This document shows, piece by piece, positions 1-10,943 of a stretch of DNA of 64,000 nt (its first letter is position 1; each line of letters starts with the position of its first letter). The stretch comes from Nilaparvata lugens (lineage: Eukaryota; Arthropoda; Insecta; Hemiptera; Delphacidae). The stretch is taken from NCBI RefSeq assembly GCF_014356525.2, contig NC_052505.1:21349432-21413431 (forward strand). The letters are read 5' to 3'. A model generated the notes under the pieces. That model was not told the DNA's origin, did no database searches, and saw only the letters and a list, made by a program, of their open reading frames with translations. The translations under genes were made by a program, and so were the position numbers.

Positions 1-24
1 AATAATTAATTAACAAAATATTTC

Positions 25-447
25 ATTGACCGAGCGTCAAGTGAGGTCTAAGATTCAAGTCGACGGTTTGGCATTTCTCTTAATGTTTAAATTTATTGTT
101 TATATGTTTGTATGTTGCGCATTTACGGCGAAACGCGGTAATAGATTTTCATGAAATTTAACAGGTATATTCGTTTTTTAATTGCGCGTCGACGTATATA
201 CAAGATTTTTGGAAATTTTGCATTTCAAGGATAATATAAAAGGAAAAAGGAGCCTCCTTCATACGCCAATATTAGAGTAAAAATCAGACTATAGAATTAT
301 TCATCATAAATCAGCTGACAAGTGATTACACAGATGTGAGGAGAAGCCAGTCTATTGCTGTATTTCCATAAGGTCTATAGTTTCAATCAGGTACTTGTGG
401 ATGAGAATACTGCGTGAGGTCTACTGTTCACAGAACTACTAGTTTAG
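25..447 (+). repeat. Dispersed repeat, 'GACCGAGCG' family, copy 1
   Basis: The stretch from GACCGAGCG to the GAGGTCTACTGTTCACAG-like end recurs at 13817-14436 (+) and, inverted, at 52414-52826. The copies share the same internal landmarks (a GCGAAACGCGG-like block, ATTGCGCGTCG, and a GGATAATATAAAAG block) but differ by indels. No coding capacity is visible. The class is unknown; it is a non-autonomous dispersed element in an intergenic or intronic setting. Confidence 0.7.
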
Positions 448-789
448 AATTTACCTTATAATCGAACCTCGACCTCCAGTGATCTGTTGAAGCAGGAAAA
501 CATTTATTTCTTTCAATGACCACAATATCTTTTTCTCCAATTTCAGGCCACAGACTTACTGAATGAACGCAATCGAAATATAACAGATTAGGAGGTGAGG
601 TAATAATAATTATTATAACTGATAATGTTCTAATCACTGTTACCTGCATGTAAACCTGGTCTTACTCAACTTCAGAGTATCAGAGTCGCATTGCATTCCT
701 TGAAACTGGCTTTCGAAGAACATTAGTATGAAGTTATTAATGGTGTAGTTGCGATATCCCAGTGGATAAACTCCACATCGGACAAAGCA

Positions 790-960
790 ACTTCGCCTCT
801 CATCGAGCTTCATTCTCACACACTCTCTCCCTCCAACACGCTCTCTTTCTCTCTCTCCCTCTGCCCCTCTCACACTCTCTCTCCATCCAACAAGGTCTCT
901 CTCACTCTCCAACTCGCTCTCTGTCTTCTATCTCTCTCTCTCTTTCTCTCGTTTGGTAGA
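790..960. repeat. CT-rich low-complexity tract
   Basis: About 170 bases are made almost only of C and T on the + strand, with TCTC runs. The short open frames here on both strands are products of this composition. The tract abuts the CAAT-tailed repeat that starts near 955. Confidence 0.85.
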
Positions 961-1253
961 GAGTTAGTGGGAAGGATAGGCTACTTCAAATATTCTTCCC
1001 GAAGAATGGACATTGATATGTCCAAAGCTCCGCCAATTTATGTAGATGCATAACAATATTATCTATTTTATCTAAAGTTATTACAAATTGTTTTTTTCCA
1101 TATCATATACAGCTCAATAATTATTTTTATAATTTATATTTTTGTAAATTCATCTATAATTTTGCTATATTGTAAGCTATTGTATATAAGTGTATAAGCC
1201 AGAATATATTGTAATCTACATGAATAAAGTACTCAATCAATCAATCAATCAAT
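955..1253 (+). repeat. CAAT-tailed retroelement end, copy 1
   Basis: The unit runs from GAGAGTTAGTGGGAAGGA through ATGTCCAAAGCTCCGCC to an (AATC)n tail. Two other copies lie at 2906-3190 (inverted) and 5031-5271. The tetranucleotide tail after an AATAAA-like signal is what 3' ends of non-LTR retroelements look like. The body has no coding frame, so this is a SINE or a LINE 3' UTR. Confidence 0.75.
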
Positions 1254-2008
1254 CTCCCTCTGTCTCTCACTCTCTCTCCCTTCAACACGGTCTCTCTCAC
1301 TCTCCAACTTCTACTTCTTTCCTTCTCTTTCTTCAACAACTATAAGCACAAGGTCGACTTGAGTCCAGTCCCGACATTCCTGTTTTGCCTGAGAAATTAT
1401 TCTCATGTAGCCTCTAGGCTGGAATTATTTAAAATAATTTATTATTTCGCTCTTCCTCTCTTGTGAAAACATGGGGTGAGGAAATTTTAAAATTAATATC
1501 ATGTCTCCATTACGATGCAGTATGAAGCAAGATAAGCTGTGTATTGTTCTTGCAATGCGAGTTTGAATATTAATCTACACAGATTTTTATAAACATTTTT
1601 GTGTCGAAAAATTGTGAACATTTTGTAAATTGACATTCTGTGAGAATTAAGCATAAAAGGATAGCACTCTTGTTTCATTTATTTATTTATTCACACAGTT
1701 TATAAAATTGTATCTTACAACACATATAGAACACACATAATTATATGTTATATACAACTGTTATATAAAGCACAGTTTTAATAATTATGATATTGTTACA
1801 GTATCAGTTTGCACACTTGATACAAAAGACTAGTCTTAGAAGATACATTTCATTTCATTTCATAATTTCTTTATTCATAAATTTGTACAGTGTATACAAT
1901 GAATAGTGTCAAAAATATATATCTTGATTAAATACAATTTAGAATGAAATACGAAACAAATAAAACATCTACAGCATACAACAATACAAACATACAATAC
2001 AATTCAAC

Positions 2009-2245
2009 TCATTCATTCAGATATTCTTCAATATTATAAAGAGCTCTTTCAGTTGAATATTTCTTTAATTCCAATTTGAATTTATTGGAATTCGGCTCTT
2101 GTAGGATTCGCGTCGTTAGCTTGTTATAGAACTTGGCTCCTATGTATGTGGGCTTCTTCTTGTAGAACTCAAGTCTATGGCTTTGCAAATGTAAAAGTTT
2201 ATCTCTGTTTCTAGTGCTGTACCTATGATACGAAATACATGTTAT
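2009..2245 (-). pseudogene. Relic of LINE reverse transcriptase ORF2 C-terminus
   Basis: Read on the - strand, the frame ends at a TGA (2009-2011) with a tail reading ...KKYSTERALYNIEEYLNE. Before it come segments such as HRLEFYKKKPTYIGAKFYNK and TRILQEPNSNKFK. The pattern 'GxKFYNKL...FK..LK..L' before the stop is typical of the last residues of CR1/Jockey-type ORF2. Upstream coding sequence is missing (5' truncation) and the 3' UTR-like AT-rich tail runs left to about 1675. It is a dead LINE fragment. Confidence 0.65.
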
Positions 2246-2486
2246 AAAAGACTGCTTACATTTATCTTTTCACCTATATCTCGAATGAGTGTGCTTTGAA
2301 ATCACCTTCAGTTTGGAGTTCACATGCACTTCAAAAAAATTCAATTCACCTCATCAATTTATTATCCAAGCCAAAAATCAGATACATGCAATCATCAATA
2401 TCGCATCTTTAATATAGGCCAAACATTATTTAGTGGCTTGATTGCTAGACGGCAAGAACATTTTCCCACCGAGTTCTGTGATATTA

Positions 2487-2663
2487 TTGAATGAAAAAGA
2501 CTAAGAAATTGTCAAAAACCACAGATTTATTGATACTTTGAAAGACCGGTTGTTTGATGAACTCATCAAAGATTGACAATGGTGTAATAACCGAAACCGG
2601 TCTTTCCAAGTATCAATAAATCTGTGGTTTTTTGACAATTTCTTAGTCTTTTTCATTCAATAT
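2487..2663. mobile_element. Foldback MITE
   Basis: The two ends are inverted copies: AATGAAAAAGACTAAGAAAT on the left and ATTTCTTAGTCTTTTTCATT on the right. The arms extend through ACCACAGATTTATTGATAC to a short centre. A half copy of the same family is at about 49158-49300. Confidence 0.85.
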
Positions 2664-2905
2664 GAATAATTACCACAATATCAACTTCTCAACTACACAA
2701 AAAGTTCCGTGATATTATTAGAAATCAACATGAGAATCCAAATATGTCATTAAATCTCTTGGCAGGAATACCCACAGAATCATTAAAAAACTAAAAATGT
2801 CATCTCTTTTCCGCATCTTTCTTCCAAACATGTGGGGACGGGACTCATAATATATAATAAAGAAAAGAATTTTCCATCTTAAAAAAAAATGCTTAGACAT
2901 GTACA

Positions 2906-3190
2906 TTGATTGATTGAGTACTTTATTTTTGTAGACTACAATATATACTGGCTTATACACTCATATACAATAGCTTACAATACAACAAAATTATATAGAT
3001 GAATTTACAAAATATAAACTAAGAAAATAATAATTGAGATGTATATGATATGAAAAAAAGCAATTTGTAATAACTATAGATAAAATAGATAATATTGTTA
3101 TGCATCTACATAAATTAGCGGAGCTTTGGACATATCAATGTCCATTCTTCGGAAAGAATATTCGAAGTATCCTTCCCACTAACTCTCTAC
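2906..3190 (-). repeat. CAAT-tailed retroelement end, copy 2 (inverted)
   Basis: This is the reverse-oriented copy of the 955-1253 family. It begins with the (ATTG)n tail, and the body contains GGCGGAGCTTTGGACAT in inverse order and ends at ACTAACTCTCTAC. Confidence 0.75.
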
Positions 3191-3900
3191 TAGGAGATAC
3201 TTAGGGATAGGAGATACACGAATGACGCGGCATTATCACTCATGAACTGATTAACTTGCAATTTTACATAAAGATTCTGGATTCACCGAGGATGGACATA
3301 GGCTTATTTTCACTGCTATCATCCAATCCATTCTAATTTATCAATTGGAAAAAATCTATTCAATTTGTGATTCAAGCTTACGCAACTATAAAAACACAAT
3401 TTAAGGTTTCCTGGGACATAAGGAGATTGCATTTATAACACAAAGTTTTCCCCGGTGCAAACCACGAGCTATCTGCTAGTACATAATAAAATAATATAAT
3501 ATGATAATCCATAATACAAAAATGGCTTCAGTTTCAATAAATTATTTGTTCTGAACTCAACGTGATCACTCGTGCAGAATCACTGAAGGCTTCAAGGTTG
3601 TTTATGAAAACTGGCATTCGTTAACACCAGTATCAAATCATTCATGTCATTATGTTCATTATTATCTCCAAGGAACAGGATCACTGCGGTGGCTGATTTT
3701 ACTATATTGCATCAGGGAGTTGGCCTATGTTACGTCATTGTGTCATTAGACATGTGATAGGTATGGAGTGAATAAAAAGTGTACTGTCTACTCATGTTAT
3801 ATCTACTGAATTTTATCAATAATCTTCAGTACCTACTGTTCAGTGAAACAGTACTAGAAATTCATTCTGAATCGGCTAGTGTGAATGAAAAAGTCTACTA
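3191..3900. other. Gene-free stretch
   Basis: AT-rich sequence with no open frame of note, no splice-flanked exon that I can recognise and no clear repeat shared elsewhere in the window. Confidence 0.4.
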
Positions 3901-4713
3901 TAGTGAGATCTACGTTATAATGGCAGTGAAGAAAGGTAGGAGTAAAACGTAGCCAAGTCTCTCCATTTTGCCACTGATTGTACACAGCTGTTACTCAATT
4001 CATCCCATTAAATTTGATGTTATAATAATTATTATTATTTCCTTGATAAATAATCAATTTCATGTCAAAATAAACAAGAAAATATATTTTTCATAATTTG
4101 ATTAAAAAATTCGCTTCCATAACTAACATCAGATTTTTATTTTTATACAAACCTAAAATGGCGGCTAATTTAAAAAGCTGTGATACACTAATCAGAATTT
4201 CAAAAAAACAGAAATTAAGTTATTTGGTAGGTATTCTATTCCAATTTCTTTTAAAAATGATAGAAAAATAGAAGTCCTTTTTAAAATAAGTAATTTCGAT
4301 GGAAATAATTATGAAATAACCTTTCAATATTATTTATACCGGTACGAGTCGGTCTAACTGAAGCATGGAGGAAGTAGTCTACGATGGTTAGTTATCAACT
4401 TTTAAAATGTCATTTCAGGTATTTTAATTTGTGTTTCCCATACGGTAATGTCTAAAAATTATTTCATTGTTTCAAAAATACATTTTAAATCAATTATACG
4501 ACTTTGACAATGTACCAAAGTATTTTGATAGAATGAAGAAACAAATGGCTGCTGAGTTTGTACAGTCACTGTCAAAAGTAAAAATAAAATATTCTGCCAA
4601 ACTGACGATATTGCAAAGCTAGAGAGAGATAGCGCTATCTGTTGTTGTATGATAGAAAAGGACAGCAACAGTATTGTCAATCGTACACTGCCATTATAAC
4701 GTGGACCTCACTA
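3901..4713. mobile_element. MITE, TAGTGAGGTCCACG family, long (~0.8 kb) type
   Basis: The left end reads TAGTGAGATCTACGTTATAA and the right end is its inverse, TTATAACGTGGACCTCACTA. The interior contains blocks also found at 57824-58656 and 61735-62538, such as ACAGTCACTGTCAAAAGT and GATAGCGCTATCTG. The duplicated TA at the ends suggests a Tc1/mariner-type target. It is non-coding; the open frames at 4459-4953 are shadows of this repeat. Confidence 0.85.
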
Positions 4714-4988
4714 AATCTACAGTCATGTATCTACTGCGTTTCATTCATCAATAATGTTCAGTATCTACTGTTCATTAATACAGAACTAGAAATTCACTCT
4801 GAATCGACTTATTCATTGTTATCTCGTCAAGGCCATACAGTCATAACTGAGGTAATAAAATTTGAATTTTCAATGGAAATTACAGATCAGCCTGAGATAA
4901 AGTTGAAGATGACCAGCTTCAACTCTGTGATCAGAAAATTGTTTCAATTTTAAAATGAATTATCATTCTCATATTATACTTACCAATG

Positions 4989-5030
<42 letters not shown>

Positions 5031-5031
<1 letters not shown>

Positions 5032-5271
5032 TGATATGTCCAAAGCTCCGCCAATTTATGTAGATGCATAACAATATGATTATTATCTATAGTTATTATA
5101 TTACAAATTGCTTTTTCATATCATATACAGTTCAATAGTTATTTTCTTAGTCTATATTATGTAAATTCATTTATAACTTTGCTGTATTGTAAGCTATTGT
5201 ATATAAGTGTATAAGCCAGTATATATTGTAATCTACATAAATAAAGTACTCAATCAATCAATCAATCAATC
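5031..5271 (+). repeat. CAAT-tailed retroelement end, copy 3
   Basis: Third copy of the 955-1253 family, in the same orientation, ending in (AATC)n. It is preceded by a TC microsatellite (about 4985-5030). Confidence 0.75.
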
Positions 5272-5685
5272 TTGCTCAGCTTCACAGAAATTCACGGTGA
5301 ATAGAAGAAGATGGTGGAGGTCACTTTCATCTGTGAACTGAATGATTCTAGGACCCTGTTGCCGGCTTTTGTGCCGATCTTTCAAGAAGTTAGATCTTCC
5401 AGTTTATTAGATCTTTCAAGAAGTTAAATCTTTTAGTTCATTAGATCTTTCAAGTAGATCTGTCAATGTTGGATGAGAATGATGTGAAAGTTTTTTTCAT
5501 CTTATTTTTAAATCGGAATTCCACTCAAACCAATTTGAATCATCAGGCTACACTGACTTTTGACCAAATTTCAATTATCCAATTCGTCAATTTATTCAAA
5601 TGATATCTTTTATCATGAAATCTTCGATAATTTGATATTCTTACAGAGAATACAGAACGCTTAATCACCAATCTTGATAAAAAAC

Positions 5686-5713
5686 TACTATTATAACGTG
5701 GACCTCACTATAG
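5686..5713. mobile_element. Solo right end of a TAGTGAGGTCCACG-family MITE
   Basis: Only the right terminal motif (TTATAACGTGGACCTCACTA) is present, and no left end is seen within about 900 bases upstream. It abuts the foldback starting at 5716. Confidence 0.6.
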
Positions 5714-5715
5714 CT

Positions 5716-6182
5716 TTAGAGCTTGTTCACATGACAGCGATTTACGCTCGGTTGTCGCGCGGTTGGCAAATCGCTCGGTTTGCCAGCCTCGTACACATGA
5801 CAGCGATTCATGAGCGATTTGCGCTCGGTTATGATAAATAATTACTAGGTACAACATCTATGTAATCAATCTTAATTTCTTAATCTATGTACTTTATTAC
5901 TATATTACTCTTAAACATATATTAATGCTCTGATCGAAACCGCTCGGTTGACTGAAGACATGTGTACGCTCTCATGCCTGCTCTAGTATATCGAGCCGCC
6001 CGGCAACCGAGCGACAACCAAGCGGTTGTAGTCTGAGACTACAACCGCCGCGATCCGCCGGCGACTACTAAAACCGAGCGATGCATGTGTACGGCACCAT
6101 GTGTTTCCCTATACCTGGCAATCGCTCGGTTTGTCAACCGCGCGACAACCGAACGTAAATCGCTGTCATGTGAACTGGCTCT
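5716..6182. mobile_element. Foldback MITE, GC-rich arms
   Basis: The left arm (GAGCTTGTTCACATGACAGC...) and right arm (...GCTGTCATGTGAACTGGCTC) are inverted copies rich in CGCTCGGTT units. Each arm holds several internal copies of the CAATCGCTCGGTT-like subrepeat. The - strand open frame at 6039-6236 runs through the right arm and is not a gene. Confidence 0.85.
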
Positions 6183-7190
6183 TACTTGCGCGGCTATTAT
6201 GCGAATGTAGAGCATAAACTTCTTCATGTTTAACATAAAACATAAACAATTTTTGCGTAGTGCTGCTAATCTAAACCAAAGTATTCTTATGATACTGGAA
6301 TTTATATTAATTTATACTTTGAACTTGAAATAATATTATGCAGTTGCTTTGAAGGTAGTCCTACGTTAATCGACGATAGTCTGTAAAGTAATACGAGAAT
6401 CAATCTTGCTTCTTCCAACTATTTTTTTATTTGTTAATGACTATTTATTAAATTCATTTATTGTATAAAATACTATAATCATAATACAATTATGACATTG
6501 GAGGAAAAACTAGGCTGAGCCTGTACTATTTCTCTCCAAAAATTTTGATAAAATGTTAATGTTGTCCAAAAGATAAGGTTATGTAATCACACACTGCTTT
6601 GTCACTTGATTTTCGGTCCAAGAATGATGATTTAAAATTTTGAATTTTGGAGGTTGATTTTATACTCTAAATAAATTACAGAATGTATCACAATAAATTA
6701 AAAACTTTAGAAATATTGCACTTATTTAAAGAAGTTGAATACAAAATCAAAAACCTACTCACTATTTGTTATTCACAGCTGAAAACGAATAATTTGTTGA
6801 TATAGTGACTACAATAATAATGATATAATAACTACAGTTATTTTGCACTGAAGCAATCCAATACATTGATGACGGCTTAAAATTATATATTCAGGCGGTG
6901 GGACCTTCCCGCAAGGGACTCCCCACCAACAAAAGCCATACAAATTTACTTTACATTGATGACTTCTCGAGAGTTACATAAACTCGTAAGAGAGAGACTG
7001 CTAATCTCGAACACATTTAACCTTTCATTTCACCATTCGTCTTGGGAACAAATCCACATTCAGCCAATTATCCAGTAAGCCTATGTGCTTCTTCCAACCG
7101 GCATTACCAAACCGTCTTCTATCATGGAGATTTAACGAGCATGCTTTAATGTGTTGTTGTCCTTTACAAAATAGCATCATAGATACATAA
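6183..7190. other. Gene-free stretch
   Basis: AT-rich sequence. I see no gene, no exon with plausible splice sites and no element shared with the rest of the window. Confidence 0.4.
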
Positions 7191-8115
7191 AGTGAGGTCC
7201 ACGTTATAATGGCAGTGAAGAAAGATAGGAGAACAGCGTTGTCAATGTATACAGGATAGCTGATGTATTATTATTAACTGTTCATTTTTTTTTTAAATAA
7301 TCAATTGTATTTTATTCGTGAAGATAATCTATTCGGCAATGATTGAATAATGAATTTTTATAATTATTGAGATTTGATATTTTGTCAATCAATATTATTT
7401 CTACAATATTAAGAAACAGTCTGGCAACATTGCCAAGCTAGAAAAAGATAGCGATATCTGCTTTGTCGAATGATAGACAAGGATAGTAAAACCAATGTTA
7501 ATCAAATACTGCCATTATAACGTGGACCTCACTATAGAAAATGATAGCGCTATCTGCTTTGTCGAATGATAGACAATGATTGAAACACCAATGTTAATAC
7601 AATACTGCCATTATAACGTTGACCTCACTATAGAAAATGATAGCACTATCTGCTTTGTCGAATGATAGACAATGATAGCAACACCAATGTTAATCAAATA
7701 CTGCCATTATAACGTGGACCTCACTATAGAAAATGATAGCGCTATCTGCTTTGTCGAATGATAGACAATGATAGCAACACCAATGTTAATCAAATACTGC
7801 CATTATAATGTGGACCTCACTATAGAAAATGATAGCGCTATCTGCTTTGTCGAATGATAGACAATGATTGAAACACCAATGTTAATACAATACTGCCATT
7901 ATAACGTGGACCTCACTGTAGAAAAGGATAGCAATATCTGCTTTGTCGAATGATAGACAATGATAGAAACACCAATGATAGAAACATCAAAATCGGTCAT
8001 TATAACGTGGACCTCACTATAGAGAAGTATAGCGCTATCTGCTTTGTCGAATGATAGACAACGATAGCAACACCAATGTTGATCAAATACTGCCATTATA
8101 ACGTGGACCTCACTA
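7191..8115. mobile_element. MITE of TAGTGAGGTCCACG family with an expanded right end
   Basis: The left terminal motif begins at 7191 and the first right terminal motif ends near 7536, which would make a ~345-bp element. The right ~96 bases are then repeated head to tail down to 8115 (see the array entry). Confidence 0.8.
7440..8115. repeat. ~96-bp tandem array built from a MITE end (7 units)
   Basis: The unit contains GATAGCGCTATCTGCTTTGT, GAATGATAGACAATGATAG and the terminal ACTGCCATTATAACGTGGAC. The terminal motif starts at 7508, 7604, 7700, 7796, 7892, ~7996 and 8089. The steps are 96, 96, 96, 96, ~104 and ~93. Units differ by a few substitutions, so the array is young but not brand new. 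Confidence 0.9.
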
Positions 8116-9123
8116 AAGATATGGTTGTCTGTGATAGCACCGATCATCTACAAACGTTTCGTCACAGTAAAATAAGCTTGTCGAGTGAATCTGAAATAGA
8201 TTTCACAGTTATATGTAATGGAATTTTCTATCAAGATGAAAGATTGGCATCTGAGATTGAATGTTATGAAAGTTGATCAAGTACAGGTAATTTCGCTTGA
8301 CGGAAGCAATTAAACTTTGTATCTCCTATTGCTGATTTATCGTTATTCCCATTATTGATGAGCTATGATTTTTGTTACTATCCTCATCATCTCTGTAGAT
8401 CAAGCGCTTCGAATCTGAGGCATGGAACAGTTCATATCGCCTGAGGGTAAACTTGATAAACGTCTTACACATTTGCCCTTCTATCCACACATCTACTAAA
8501 ATATTTTTTCCTCCAATATATTCAGATCTACATCAACTCATCTACCTCATTCACCCATCAGTGGAAGCTATCACAGAAACGTAATTCACCAAATTAAGAA
8601 GCGAACTCATGAACTAAAAACACAACTATCAAAATCTCGCAGTATTTATTTCATTGACATTCACAAATTATTGTTCCAATATAATATACAACTCACTCCC
8701 AATACCCAAGGAATATTATGTTAGCAGTACCGAATATTAAATTGATAATAGGCTATATTGTTGTGTAAGTTACAATCAATGTCTATTTGTAGGTAATTGT
8801 ATATTGCTTACTCGAATTGATTGTATTTTACAAGTATTTGTATGTGATTTTTGGCAATAAATTAAATTCAATTGAAAAAAATGATTGCGAGAACACAACA
8901 GGCATGGCTCAAAACTGGCTTTCTCCCAAATTTTGATGAATGAAAGTTTCGAAAAAAAAATATCACCCGGCTATCTAAAATTGGTTTGAAATGGTAAAAG
9001 AAACAATAATAGCAGGTTTATTTCCTTTTTTTTAAAGAACGCATTATCACAGAGAGCTGAAAAAGAATCAAAAGCAAATCGTAATTCACAATTTTAATTA
9101 AAACATATCAATGGGGGATGATG
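8116..9123. other. Gene-free stretch
   Basis: No gene found. The 66-codon frame at 8076-8276 starts inside the MITE array and has no recognisable content. Around 8690-8880 the sequence resembles a retroelement 3' end (GGCAATAAATTAAATTCAAT) without a coding region. Confidence 0.4.
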
Positions 9124-9300
9124 CACTACCACCGTAAACAAAGCCGTAGTGCATTCGTGTGACGTCAGCACAGGTAGGGTTCCTACACCAATAAAAAAAA
9201 TCGTTGATTTCAGCTGATCTATATCAGCTAGTGTTTTTTAGGATCCCCACCTGTGCTGACGTCACACGAATACACTACGGCTTTGTTTGCGGAGGTAGTG
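9124..9300. mobile_element. Foldback MITE, CACTACC family, copy 1
   Basis: The arms start CACTACC..CGTAAACAAAGCCG and end with the inverse GGCTTTGTTTGCGGAGGTAG. Both arms carry GTGTGACGTCAGCAC, a palindromic TGACGTCA core as in CRE sites. A second copy is at 18182-18358. Confidence 0.85.
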
Positions 9301-9337
9301 GATGATGTCGATGTAAAAAACCTATTTCTCTTCGTTT

Positions 9338-9519
9338 CTTCGTTAAGCTGGATTCGCTCTTAACAGTGAAAGTTTTTTTATTCCAGTAAAACATGGTGTG
9401 TATTGCAATGTAACCTTTGTATTTTTTATAGAATAAAGAATATTTGAACTTTAACAGTGAAAATATAATTCACCTGAGCTCTAATAGGACTATTCCTATC
9501 CAGCCTGGCCGAGCTAGTA
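9338..9519. mobile_element. Left half of a foldback split by the mariner insertion
   Basis: Sequence from AAGCTGGATTCGC through AACAGTGAAAATATAATTC to GGCCGAGC matches the left part of the intact foldback at 48631-48797. The other half (TTGTGGGCGAAACCAGCTTT) continues at 10847-10943, beyond the mariner-type element. The latter therefore jumped into this MITE. Confidence 0.7.
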
Positions 9520-10844
9520 CAGGGTGGGGCAGAGTGGACTCCCTAGTTTCAATCAGTCACTGAAGAGTACGCGCGTGAGTTAGCGGAGTGGGAGAGGTTC
9601 CATGTGGTGGGGGAAAAGACGCCATTATTAGTAGACACCATGCCGTGGACTGGCGAGCATCGTGGTTTTGTAGTCGAAACGTTCTTTAAAAATAAGGATA
9701 GTGTGGTGGCGACCCAGCGTGCATTTCTTAGACGGTTTGGTTTGAATCGTCATGATAGTGTTCCCGATGCTAAAACCATAAGGAAATGGATTACAAGTGT
9801 ACGGGCGACCGGATCTGCACTGCCTAGAAAACCAGTCGGACAACCAAAGAGTGTGAGGACACCAGAGAACATAATGGCGGTGAGAGCGTCTATTGAACAA
9901 TCTCCATCGCGCTCTGTGCGGAAACATGCTGCTGCTCTTGGAATGTCGGCCAGAACGGTGAGGCGAATTTTACACTCAGACCTCAATTTACACCCGTATA
10001 AGTTGATGGTTGTTCAAGAATTGATGCCAGCAGATTTTGTTAAACGTACAGATGCTTGCAATGCAATACTGGCTTCTTTACAACACGGCACTATTCTGTG
10101 GTCTAGTGATGAGGCACATTTTCACCTCTCAGGCACAGTAAATAAACAAAATTTTCGTTACTGGGCAGCTGAAAACCCACGAACTCTTCACCAAAAACCT
10201 CTTCATTCTCCAAAAGTGACTGTGTGGTGTGCTGTGTCCTCCATAGGCATAATTGGCCCCTACTTTTTTGAATCGGAAGGTGCAACCGTTACTGTGAACG
10301 CTGTGCGCTATTGTCAGATGTTGGAGAACTTTTTCTTTCCCAGAATTGAGGAGTATGGTGAGGAAAATAATTTGGAAGCCTTTTGGTTTCAACAGGATGG
10401 TGCCACGGCTCATACCGTCCGTCGCTCTCGCCAACTTCTGCAACAACGGTTTCCTGGCCGCTTGATCTCATTACGAGGGGATGTTTCATGGCCCCCTCGC
10501 TCCCCCGATCTAAGCCCATGCGATTATTTTCTTTGGGGTTACCTCAAATCTGAGGTTTACAAAGTTTGACCAAGGACCTTGGAAGCCCTTAAGGAAGCAA
10601 TTGTTGATGTTATCACTGGAATAACGCCAGATATGCTGCATAGAGTTTTTGAAAACTTCATGGAATGCCTGAATATGTGCATCGCTCGTCAAGGTTGTCA
10701 CCTGGATGATATCAATTTTAAAACTTGATGAAAAATAAATTGCATTGTATTTATATTTCAGGAATAAAAAGCTTTTGTAATAATCTTGTATGGTTTTTAT
10801 ACAGTTAACCGATCATATCAGGGAGTCCACTCTGCCCCACCCTG
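9520..10844 (+). mobile_element. Tc1/mariner-superfamily transposon, 1325 bp
   Basis: Perfect 25-bp terminal inverted repeats (CAGGGTGGGGCAGAGTGGAC + TCCCT, and the inverse at 10820-10844) are flanked by TA on both sides, the signature target of IS630/Tc1/mariner elements. The single transposase frame (9640-10728) fills most of the interior. TIR identity and an almost intact frame argue for a recent insertion. It landed inside a foldback MITE whose halves flank it. Confidence 0.93.
9640..10728 (+). pseudogene. Tc1/mariner-type transposase with one in-frame stop
   Basis: The frame from ATG 9640 has an N-terminal helix-turn-helix region of the DUF4817 type (FFKNKDSVVATQRAFLRRF, then a TIRKWI segment) and a second HTH around SVRKHAAALGMSARTVRRI. 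The catalytic DDE/D core follows: first Asp in SSDEAHFHLSG, second in FWFQQDGATAH, and third in WPPRSPDLSPCDYFLWGYLK. A TGA at 10567-10569 interrupts the frame at VYKV; the reading frame then continues cleanly (PRTLEALKEAIVDVI...) to the natural stop at 10726-10728, giving 362 codons in total. A single substitution explains the stop and CGA to TGA is the likeliest. The protein as it stands lacks the last ~50 residues, so autonomous activity is doubtful. An upstream GTG at 9604 in the same frame is not needed. Confidence 0.9.
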
Positions 10845-10846
10845 TA

Positions 10847-10943
10847 TATCTATAAGTTCTTAATCCAATAAGACAATATAGCAATATAGCAATACCGTAA
10901 TCATATTTCACTGTTCATTATTGTGGGCGAAACCAGCTTTAAA
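10847..10943. mobile_element. Right half of the foldback split by the mariner insertion
   Basis: Counterpart of 9338-9519. It ends in GGGCGAAACCAGCTTT, as does the intact copy at 48631-48797, whose right end reads GTGCGAAACCAGCTTT. Confidence 0.65.

Noticed and set aside
7440..8115. Evenly spaced repeats as a CRISPR array
   Set aside because: Units are contiguous with no variable spacers, in a eukaryotic genome, and carry a MITE terminal motif.
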